Positions 15,970 through 21,843 of a stretch of 21,843 nt of DNA are shown here, in pieces (within the stretch, counting starts at the first letter, position 1; every line of letters begins with the position of its first letter). The position numbers and the translations under genes are program-made. Origin of the DNA: a virus. The notes under the pieces were generated by a model. It was not told the origin of the DNA, did not search any database, and saw only the letters and a list, made by a program, of their open reading frames with translations. Where the stretch lies: the IMG/VR virus record IMGVR_UViG_3300018815_000013, positions 1-21,843 of that record; one strand, written 5' to 3'.

Positions 15970-17424
15970 ATGAATCTCTCTGCATCCAGATCCTTCTCTC
16001 TGCTGCCTGCAGATCAATTGTCACCTGAAAATGATATTGTAGTTTCATTTGATTATGTGACCAATGTGTATGACAACTATTTGAATGTGTATGATAATGA
16101 ATCACCATCTGAAGGATTCTGTTTGTTCTTCTATGAAGGCAATGCACCATTGAGTGGTGGTGCACCAGGCGCAGGTCTGGGATATCTACCTGGTGCTGCC
16201 ATTGTGACCAACAACAACAATCTACTTCTTAGCGAAGGCAACAACACATTCACACCATATTATCTTACTGCATATGGCACTGCAAATGGCATGCCAGCTT
16301 ACAGAGGTGATGCATCTGCACTCAGTGGTGCAAAGATTGATTTCTATATTGCTGGTTACAATGGCCTGTTTCCTAGCACGTCTGGGTGGCGAATTTGGGA
16401 TGGCATAAGTAAGTATTTTTATTACAGCAATGGTACTGCATTGTATCCCATGTGGGCCGTGAATTGGATTCATGGTCCTGACATTCAAACTGGTTGGGGA
16501 TACCCCATAATCACCAGAAAAGATATGGGATACAGTTATGCAGGCAAAGCTGGTAGCTTGTTGGGAGTTGGTTTTGATTTCACAGGCAACTTCAGAGCCA
16601 CTTATAATTCGTCAGCCACAGGCACTCCAGTCATCAATAATGTCACTCTTAGAAATGGTAATTATGATTACATAACAAATTCCAACAACCTTACTTCTAC
16701 AAACTTTCTGCAACCCACCATACTTTGGAATAGCTTGGCCAACAGCATGACACCAAGCATTGGCAACCGGGTCAAAGTGCGGCTAACAGACTTGGGCAAA
16801 ACAATCAATGTGAAAATACGACCACACAATAAAGATGAATATGTGGATGTGTTAACCCACAATGCACAAGATTTAGGACCAGGCAACACCACAGACAGTG
16901 TCAAAGTGGGGTTGAACTTCTCTTCACTCAACAACACAGAGTTTGGTGTTCGTAATTTTAACATTGCAGGTGTAGCTGCTACAGCAACACCCACTGTGAC
17001 ACCTACACCTACACTCACACCCACTGTGACACCCACCAGGACACCTACTGCAACACCTGGCGCATCACCAACTGCAACACCAACTGTAACACCCACTCCC
17101 ACACGCACTGTGACGCCTACTAACACGGCCACACCCACTGTGACGCCTACTAACACGGCCACACCCACTGTGACGCCTACCATAACTGTGACACCCACCA
17201 TATCACAAACACCAGGTGCATCACCCACAGCGACACCTACTGCGACACCTACACTCACACCACCACCTTCAGTTACACCTACTGCAACACCCACTGTGAC
17301 ACCTACTGCAACACTCACACCTACACCTACTGTGACACCCACAACATCTGCACTGCCATCACCGTTCCCTGCAGGCGCACCAATCACTGATGGTATCATT
17401 GTGGGCATAGGTAATATCCTATAA
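15970..17424 (+). CDS. Lectin-like fibre protein with long Thr-Pro tail
   Basis: A 484-residue probable receptor-binding or decoration protein. Residues 1 to about 335 resemble an L-type (legume/concanavalin-A-like) lectin domain. They contain 'DIVVSFDYV' (22-30), then a Gly-rich '[13 protein letters not shown]' loop (63-75) typical of this fold, '[14 protein letters not shown]' (199-212), a '[16 protein letters not shown]' strand pair (268-283), and the closing '[11 protein letters not shown]' strand (322-332). Residues about 337-460 are a long Thr-Pro-rich stalk (TPTVTPT variants), and the last ~24 residues are hydrophobic and Gly-rich (DGIIVGIGN). No signal peptide is present, as expected for an intracellularly assembled virion protein. 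The domain begins at the first Met with no lead-in, which supports fusion to the preceding Thr-Pro gene. The lectin fold is judged by eye only. Confidence 0.78.
   Translation: MNLSASRSFSLLPADQLSPENDIVVSFDYVTNVYDNYLNVYDNESPSEGFCLFFYEGNAPLSGGAPGAGLGYLPGAAIVTNNNNLLLSEGNNTFTPYYLTAYGTANGMPAYRGDASALSGAKIDFYIAGYNGLFPSTSGWRIWDGISKYFYYSNGTALYPMWAVNWIHGPDIQTGWGYPIITRKDMGYSYAGKAGSLLGVGFDFTGNFRATYNSSATGTPVINNVTLRNGNYDYITNSNNLTSTNFLQPTILWNSLANSMTPSIGNRVKVRLTDLGKTINVKIRPHNKDEYVDVLTHNAQDLGPGNTTDSVKVGLNFSSLNNTEFGVRNFNIAGVAATATPTVTPTPTLTPTVTPTRTPTATPGASPTATPTVTPTPTRTVTPTNTATPTVTPTNTATPTVTPTITVTPTISQTPGASPTATPTATPTLTPPPSVTPTATPTVTPTATLTPTPTVTPTTSALPSPFPAGAPITDGIIVGIGNIL
16978..17350 (+). repeat. Thr-Pro coding repeat tract 3 (longest)
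   Basis: About 370 bases of imperfect short repeats encoding TPTVTPT-like sequence at the C-terminus of the lectin-like protein. It is nearly devoid of stop codons on both strands, so it produces a long antisense frame made of Gly-Val repeats that is not a gene. It contains an exact tandem duplication (17106-17180). Confidence 0.88.
17106..17180 (+). repeat. Perfect 30-base tandem repeat, 2.5 copies
   Basis: Copies at 17106-17135 and 17136-17165 are identical, followed by a 15-base partial copy at 17166-17180. The unit is in frame and encodes ten residues ([10 protein letters not shown] in one phase). Exact identity suggests a recent slippage or unequal-recombination event that lengthened the stalk by one unit. 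Confidence 0.9.
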
Positions 17425-17427
17425 ATA
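17420..17427 (+). promoter_or_regulatory. Perfect late-promoter core TATAAATA before propeller gene
   Basis: An exact TATAAATA spans the stop codon of the lectin-like gene (17422-17424) and ends 12 bases before the ATG at 17440. A T4-like start site would give a leader of about seven bases. No Shine-Dalgarno precedes the ATG. Confidence 0.6.
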
Positions 17428-17439
17428 ACATCATTCATC

Positions 17440-18927
17440 ATGGCCATCTACAATCCATTATACCTGAATAGCAGCACCAACACGTGGACTGCTGTTGATA
17501 ACACATTGTCTGCAGATCCTATGCACACAAGAACTGTGATGTATTCGGGTGATCGCTTGTTTTTTGGTGGTAACTTCATATACAATTTTACCAATGCCAA
17601 CAATGTTGCTAATTTTCAACTGCCAGCCAAATCATACCAAGTGGGTTGTGTGGGGTACTTTGACACTACTATCAACCGCATTCAATCCATTGGTGCAATT
17701 GGCACATTTACAGAGCAAGCGTATTGCAATAGTGCGGCATGTGAAGCTCTGAGCACGTTTGACTTGCAGAATTCAGTCAATTGCTTAACTCTGTGTGGTG
17801 CAAATCTGGTGGCAGCAGGCTATTTCAAATCCATTAACACACAAATCACGGGGTTTCAAGCGCTTACTGCAATGCCCACAAGCATTTGGTTTGAATTATC
17901 TGATACTCCACCATTCAACACTGGTATTCTTTCTGGTCAAGTTATTACTGTGCCTCAATACAATCTAATATTCACCAACTTATATACCATGGGACTGGCA
18001 ACTAGCTTCATGCCCAAACTGTCTGGTAATCCTGCCGTGAACATTGCATACTACAGCCCAACTATTGGCAGGTGGCAGGCATTTCCCAACACCACCAATG
18101 TAGATTTTAGCAGCGGTGTATTTTTAGCATGTGAAACCTACAACAATATAGTATATGCAACTGGATTTGGCACTGGTATATCTGGCGGTCTCTACTACAA
18201 CAGTGGCAATCAATGGAACCAAGTAACACCATCCATTTCAAACAATTGTGAAAACACATCCGACACACCTACAGGCTTCTTTCTGTACAACGACCAGCGT
18301 GGCAATTTAATATACTGCGGATCATTTGATAGCTATACTGGTGATACCGCCAAATCTGGCATAATGAAATATAATGGCAGTGTGTTCAGTGCCATTGGCA
18401 ATGGTTTTGATGGGTCACCCAATCCATATGCAACTTGTGCAATGGTGACGCTATCTGGTGACAACTACATTGCAGTAGGCAATTTTCCAGATAAAATTGC
18501 TTGGATAAATCGCAGCACTGGCACAACTTGGACCAAACTCTACAATGGTACTGCGGCTGCAGCGGGGTTTATTACAGCTGATACTATCGCATGCATGGAT
18601 TTGTCGGGTAATAACATGGTGTTTGGTGGCGCATTCGATTTAGATCCAGCCACCCCTAATACCAATGGTGTTGCTGCAATAACTAATAACAATGTCACAG
18701 GCATGCCGCAAGATATATATGGTATAGATGATCTCTTTGCTTTGGGACGCTTACCACGAGTGTTGTTTGCCAATGTGCCTGTGGACTATTCTGTGAACAC
18801 CACAATTGCTGCAGATTTTACTACTGCAATATTGCAAAGCCACCGTGACACAATGCTCACCACCAGCGGCATATCTGCATATAGCACAGCACCCTACCAA
18901 GGTGTTGATGGCATCATAATAACATAA
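17440..18927 (+). CDS. Beta-propeller tail fibre/decoration protein
   Basis: A 495-residue virion-type protein with a repeated blade pattern of the kelch/delta-60 kind, in which a hydrophobic strand ends in Gly-Gly or Gly-x-Phe. Examples are RLFFGGNF near 39, NLVAAGYF near 121, NIVYATGFG near 235, NLIYCGSF near 289, NYIAVGNF near 342 and NMVFGGAF near 392. Each is followed by a strand with Trp or a Tyr-Asn-Gly turn, such as '[16 protein letters not shown]'. About six blades can be counted, consistent with one closed propeller. The C-terminal ~60 residues are outside the repeats. It starts with Met-Ala after a perfect late promoter and ends the host-recognition block. A carbohydrate- or receptor-binding role is inferred from position and fold; the exact family was not recognised. 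Confidence 0.75.
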   Translation: MAIYNPLYLNSSTNTWTAVDNTLSADPMHTRTVMYSGDRLFFGGNFIYNFTNANNVANFQLPAKSYQVGCVGYFDTTINRIQSIGAIGTFTEQAYCNSAACEALSTFDLQNSVNCLTLCGANLVAAGYFKSINTQITGFQALTAMPTSIWFELSDTPPFNTGILSGQVITVPQYNLIFTNLYTMGLATSFMPKLSGNPAVNIAYYSPTIGRWQAFPNTTNVDFSSGVFLACETYNNIVYATGFGTGISGGLYYNSGNQWNQVTPSISNNCENTSDTPTGFFLYNDQRGNLIYCGSFDSYTGDTAKSGIMKYNGSVFSAIGNGFDGSPNPYATCAMVTLSGDNYIAVGNFPDKIAWINRSTGTTWTKLYNGTAAAAGFITADTIACMDLSGNNMVFGGAFDLDPATPNTNGVAAITNNNVTGMPQDIYGIDDLFALGRLPRVLFANVPVDYSVNTTIAADFTTAILQSHRDTMLTTSGISAYSTAPYQGVDGIIIT

Positions 18928-18942
18928 TAGCATTTTGCGCAG

Positions 18943-18963
18943 CATGTTGTAAAATACAACATG
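18943..18963 (+). promoter_or_regulatory. Perfect inverted repeat covering the GT60-like start codon
   Basis: CATGTTGTA, AAA, TACAACATG: a nine-base perfect stem with a three-base loop whose 3' arm ends with the ATG (18961-18963). In RNA it would sequester the start codon; in DNA it is a dyad that could bind a repressor. No Shine-Dalgarno or NATAAATA core is visible in the 33-base gap (18928-18960). Confidence 0.5.
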
Positions 18964-20208
18964 GACAGCATATACATTCAAATTGCATCGTATAGAGATC
19001 CACAATTAATTGTTACTCTTCGAGATTGCATTGCCAATGCTGCACATCCAGAGTTGTTGCATTTTGGTATTTGCTGGCAACATGATGAGAAGGATAGCTT
19101 GGAAGAATTTGCAAATGATGCACGATTCACTATTATAGATGTGCCATATCAAAAAAGTAAAGGTGTTTGTTGGGCAAGAAGCACCATTCAAAACCATTAT
19201 CGAGGTGAAAAGTATACTCTGCAGCTAGACAGTCACCATCGATTCACTAAAAATTGGGATACTACTCTCATCAAAATGATAAAACAATTGCAGAAAAAGG
19301 GTCACAAGAAACCACTACTGACTGCTTACTTACCTAGTTTTGACCCAGACAATGACCCAGCATTACGTATTAATACACCATGGAAGATGAACTTCGACCG
19401 GTTCATACCTGAAGGTGCTGTGTTCTTCATACCTGCTTCAATTGACAATTTCAAAGATTTGCATGAGCCTGTGCCTGCACGGTTCTATTCTGCACACTTC
19501 TGCTTCACTTTGGGCAAGTTTTGCAAAGAAGTTCCACATGATCCAGATTATTATTTTCATGGTGAAGAGATTAGCATTGCTGTGCGCGCTTTTACACATG
19601 GGTATGATTTGTTCCATCCACACCAGGTGGTTGTATGGCATGAGTACACCCGCAAGGGGCGGACCAAGCATTGGGATGATGATAAGGATTGGGGCAAGCG
19701 CAACGAACTGTGTCATCTACGCAACCGCAAACTGTTTGAAATGGATGGTGAAAAAAAGGACATTGACTTTGGGCCTTACGATTTTGGTAGCAAGAGAACT
19801 CTCAAGGATTATGAAAAATATGCAGGTCTCAGTTTCAAGAAACGCGCTGTGCAACAGTACACTGTGGACCATCACTTGGCACCAAACCCATACACTTTTA
19901 AACATGAAAAAGAATGGGAAGCATCATTTCTTCAGATTTTTAAGCATTGCATTGATGTGCGTTATGAGCAAGTGCCTGAAAAAGATTACGACTTCTGGTG
20001 TGTGGCTTTCAAGGATAAAGAAGGCAAGGATGTGTATCGCAAGGATGCAGACAAAGATGAGATTCAGCGTATGTTTCACGATCCAGACAAGTACTGCAAA
20101 GTTTGGCGAGAGTTTAATTGTGAAGCCATGCCTGCAAGTTGGTTAGTGTGGCCTCATAGCATAAGCAAAGGATGGGCAGAGCCCATCACTGGTACTATTG
20201 GTCAATAA
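18961..20208 (+). CDS. GT60-like polypeptide N-acetylglucosaminyltransferase (GlcNAc family, PF11397-type)
   Basis: A 415-residue glycosyltransferase of the 'GlcNAc' family, whose characterised member (Dictyostelium Gnt1, GT60) adds GlcNAc from UDP-GlcNAc to hydroxyproline of a protein. The signature is strong: 'IQIASYRDPQLIVTLRDCI' at the N-terminus (6-24), 'VPYQKSKGVCWARS' (61-74), the 'LQLDSHHRF' element (87-95) with the Asp-x-His metal/sugar-nucleotide motif, and 'FHGEEISIAVRAFTHGYDLF' (about 199-218), followed by a 'VVVWHEY' strand. The C-terminal ~125 residues, which include Trp- and Asp/Lys-rich sequence, go beyond the catalytic core and are unrecognised. There is no signal peptide or membrane anchor, so it acts in the host cytoplasm. 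The Thr-Pro-rich virion proteins just upstream are attractive substrates; the alternative is modification of host glycans. Confidence 0.85.
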   Translation: MDSIYIQIASYRDPQLIVTLRDCIANAAHPELLHFGICWQHDEKDSLEEFANDARFTIIDVPYQKSKGVCWARSTIQNHYRGEKYTLQLDSHHRFTKNWDTTLIKMIKQLQKKGHKKPLLTAYLPSFDPDNDPALRINTPWKMNFDRFIPEGAVFFIPASIDNFKDLHEPVPARFYSAHFCFTLGKFCKEVPHDPDYYFHGEEISIAVRAFTHGYDLFHPHQVVVWHEYTRKGRTKHWDDDKDWGKRNELCHLRNRKLFEMDGEKKDIDFGPYDFGSKRTLKDYEKYAGLSFKKRAVQQYTVDHHLAPNPYTFKHEKEWEASFLQIFKHCIDVRYEQVPEKDYDFWCVAFKDKEGKDVYRKDADKDEIQRMFHDPDKYCKVWREFNCEAMPASWLVWPHSISKGWAEPITGTIGQ

Positions 20209-20220
20209 TATTGTAAGGTA

Positions 20221-21231
20221 ATGAAAGCAAAGATAAGGATTCACAGACCAGAGAATATACAGTGGGGCAGATACCATACACCATGGTTTAGATATTTTAA
20301 AACATTCCTAGAACAACACTTTGATGTGGAGTGTTTAACTTATGACAGCAGAGAGGACTTGGGGTATGCGCATATAGAATTAGCTTGCAAAGACAATATT
20401 GGCTTGCAACCCACTGTGAGCGATGTTGATACCCTCATAGAGAATCTTGAAACTGGTGATTTTGTTGTGTTGAGTTTTACTGAGTACTTTAACCATAGAA
20501 ATGTTCATTACTTGAAATCAATGCATTGTAAAAAAATACTCTTGGCACATTTTAGTTATCATAATATTTACCATTGGTTAAAAGCTGATAGACTATTACA
20601 CAGAATTGATGCAGTTTCACCTTGGTTTTTTGGTTGGATGGAAGAGTTTGATATTAATTCATGCAGAGATTATAAGAATCAAGTTACAGAATTTTGCACT
20701 GACAAAATGTTCTGGAAGGGATCAGGATGGCGAGGTGGTGATGCGGCTTATAGAAAAGTTGTTAATTTATTGAAAGAAAAAGGATTGGTTGATCCAGATT
20801 CAATGAATCATGATCAATATATGAAGGAACTTGCCAGACACAAAATCGCTTTATCCTATTATTTAGATTTGTCCATGTACAGCACACCATATGATCACCC
20901 AGGTGAGTTTTGCTACAGAGACATGGAATACATGTCCATAGGCGTGCCATTTATCCGCATTGAATACAGGGATGCAGTTTATGATGGTCTGATACCCAAT
21001 TACCATTACATTGCCATACCTAGAGACAAAGCATACGTTGAGTACTCTAAAAACGGTGATGCTGGAGTTGCAAATATAATTGAACAAAAATTTAACGAAG
21101 TTAAAAATGATGATGATTTCTTAAAGTTCATATCAAAAAATCAACTTGAATGGTTTGACAAATATGCCAATTTACCCAACAGTTTAGACTTTACTTTTAA
21201 GCTGACCGGGATAAATAATTGGATCCAATAA
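20221..21231 (+). CDS. Probable glycosyltransferase (GT-B/exostosin-like)
   Basis: A 336-residue protein that looks like a GT-B-type glycosyltransferase. The N-terminal half has alternating strands and helices with no clear family motif. The C-terminal half contains 'FWKGSGWRGGDAAYRKVVNLL' split around 164-184, recalling the 'f.Gs.....R..v...L' element of exostosin/CAP10-like transferases. It then has 'LARHKIALSYYLDL' (about 203-216) and 'GEFCYRDMEYMSIGVPFIR' (about 228-246), the acidic sugar-nucleotide-binding loop in which Glu precedes 'G.P.i'. The donor sugar cannot be predicted. It has a plausible ribosome binding site (AAGG, four bases before the ATG), better than most genes here, and lies 12 bases after the GT60-like gene and one base before the methyltransferase, forming a carbohydrate-modifying cluster. 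Confidence 0.6.
   Translation: MKAKIRIHRPENIQWGRYHTPWFRYFKTFLEQHFDVECLTYDSREDLGYAHIELACKDNIGLQPTVSDVDTLIENLETGDFVVLSFTEYFNHRNVHYLKSMHCKKILLAHFSYHNIYHWLKADRLLHRIDAVSPWFFGWMEEFDINSCRDYKNQVTEFCTDKMFWKGSGWRGGDAAYRKVVNLLKEKGLVDPDSMNHDQYMKELARHKIALSYYLDLSMYSTPYDHPGEFCYRDMEYMSIGVPFIRIEYRDAVYDGLIPNYHYIAIPRDKAYVEYSKNGDAGVANIIEQKFNEVKNDDDFLKFISKNQLEWFDKYANLPNSLDFTFKLTGINNWIQ
21210..21217 (+). promoter_or_regulatory. Late-promoter-like GATAAATA upstream of FkbM gene
   Basis: GATAAATA within the end of the glycosyltransferase gene, 15 bases before the ATG at 21233. A T4-like start site would give a leader of about ten bases. The 12-base palindrome ATTGGATCCAAT (21218-21229) lies between it and the start codon. 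Being inside a coding region, it is less secure than the others. Confidence 0.4.
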
Positions 21232-21232
21232 T

Positions 21233-21843
21233 ATGAGTAACATGGAGAGGGTAGTTTTAAAAGAGAGTGATTTTACCGCAAAATGCAATGCAATCAAAGA
21301 TCTTTTCTTTTTTCAAATAGGCGCAAACGATGGCATTAGTGTAGATCCAATTCATAAATTAGTACAAGAACACAATTGGAGTGGAATATTGATTGAACCT
21401 GGCATTGATGCTTTCAATGCTCTCAAACAAAACTATAGTACACAATCTAATTTAATTTTTGAGAATTCTGCAGTTACCAATGTGGATGGTGATATAGTGT
21501 TGTGGTGTGGCACGACAACCCCTCATTTTACTCTAGATTATCAAAAAGCTGTTAACATGTTTGATGTTCAACCAAAACCTACAACTGTAAATGGTGTCAA
21601 ATCAGCAACACTACTAAAAAAACATAATGCACTGAAAGTAGATCTTCTGCAAATAGATGCAGAGGGACATGACTTTGTAATACTAAAGGACTGGCCATTT
21701 GATTCGTATCGCCCCAAAATAATTAGATTTGAATTCATAAATTTAAACGATTCATTCCATGAATGTATAGGGTTTATAAAAAATCTTAATTATCAAATAT
21801 TTTATTCTGAAGACGGTGCTGATGTAATTGCACTATGTAATAA
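21233..21843 (+). CDS. FkbM-family methyltransferase (3'-partial)
   Basis: A SAM-dependent methyltransferase of the FkbM family, whose members typically O-methylate sugars or polyketides. It runs off the window without a stop (203 codons visible). From the ATG at 21233 the protein contains the SAM-binding motif I 'FFFQIGANDGISVDP' (about 25-39), 'GILIEPG' (about 51-57) with the acidic ribose-binding Glu, and the family hallmark 'LLQIDAEGHDFVIL' (about 138-151), in which I-D-A-E-G-x-D is invariant. The segment 'GADVIALCN' near the end is where FkbM proteins commonly finish, so little is probably missing. A second in-frame ATG three codons later (21242) is an alternative start. It is adjacent to two glycosyltransferase-like genes, consistent with methylation of a transferred sugar as a cap. 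Confidence 0.88.
   Translation, partial: MSNMERVVLKESDFTAKCNAIKDLFFFQIGANDGISVDPIHKLVQEHNWSGILIEPGIDAFNALKQNYSTQSNLIFENSAVTNVDGDIVLWCGTTTPHFTLDYQKAVNMFDVQPKPTTVNGVKSATLLKKHNALKVDLLQIDAEGHDFVILKDWPFDSYRPKIIRFEFINLNDSFHECIGFIKNLNYQIFYSEDGADVIALCN

Noticed and set aside
15758-16165. Antisense frame of 135 codons across the 91-residue gene and lectin start
   Set aside because: Gly-Val low complexity opposite Thr-Pro codons, and His/Met-rich sequence elsewhere; a shadow of real genes.
17106-17180. Regular 30-base repeats resembling a CRISPR array
   Set aside because: The copies are directly abutting with no spacers, are in frame with a Thr-Pro protein, and no cas genes are present; a simple tandem duplication.
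16668-17447. Long antisense reading frame (259 codons) rich in Gly-Val repeats
   Set aside because: It is the complement of the Thr-Pro tract, which lacks stops on both strands by composition. It has no independent coding signal and overlaps a well-supported gene.
19415-20146. 243-codon frame overlapping the GT60-like gene on the same strand
   Set aside because: The GT60-like frame has clear family motifs across this region. The alternative translation is Met/Cys/His-rich with no domain, typical of an out-of-frame shadow.
21218-21229. 12-base palindrome ATTGGATCCAAT as an operator
   Set aside because: It lies in the last codons of the glycosyltransferase gene, is a single copy and short, so chance is a sufficient explanation. 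It is mentioned only as context for the nearby late-promoter match.

Overview
This window is a stretch of an AT-rich tailed-bacteriophage genome with a contractile (T4-like) tail. The evidence is a set of recognisable T4-type baseplate proteins (gp53-like, a gp27-like hub, gp25, gp6), a gp16-like small terminase, a gp44/RFC-type clamp loader and a trimeric dUTPase. They are packed almost without intergenic space and carry T4-like late-promoter motifs (NATAAATA). The mixture of large structural proteins with PKD, propeller, lectin and Thr-Pro domains and small carbohydrate-modifying enzymes resembles uncultivated marine or freshwater myoviruses. The host cannot be read from this window. No tRNA, integrase, transposon, CRISPR array or clear rho-independent terminator was seen.

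Layout. (1) 1-3519 (+): the end of a baseplate block, with a small gp53-like wedge protein, a gp27-like hub split by an apparent -1 frameshift at a T6 run, and a 544-residue structural protein of unknown function. (2) 3427-5950: a replication and packaging island with mixed strands. It holds a gp16-like small terminase (-), dut and a clamp-loader ATPase (+, overlapping by ATGA), and an unidentified protein (-). (3) 6012-11844 (+): baseplate wedge gp25 and gp6, then a 1166-residue protein with a PKD domain and an NHL-like propeller. (4) 11857-18927 (+): a very large baseplate/fibre protein ending in a Thr-Pro stalk and a distal domain, a 91-residue Thr-Pro protein, a lectin-like protein with a long Thr-Pro tail, and a propeller protein. 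This is probably the host-recognition apparatus. (5) 18961-21843 (+): a GT60-like polypeptide GlcNAc-transferase, a second probable glycosyltransferase and an FkbM methyltransferase that runs off the end.

The most interesting reading is regions 4 and 5 taken together. Mucin-like Thr-Pro stalks sit directly upstream of a glycosyltransferase whose characterised relatives glycosylate polypeptides, plus another probable sugar transferase and a sugar-methylase-like enzyme. This suggests a phage-encoded pathway that decorates its own fibres with O-glycans. It is inference and is marked as such. Other points are late-promoter motifs placed so that several mRNAs would be leaderless, two candidate frameshifts, a start codon buried in a perfect hairpin, and a strong G-quadruplex motif in the Thr-Pro coding DNA.
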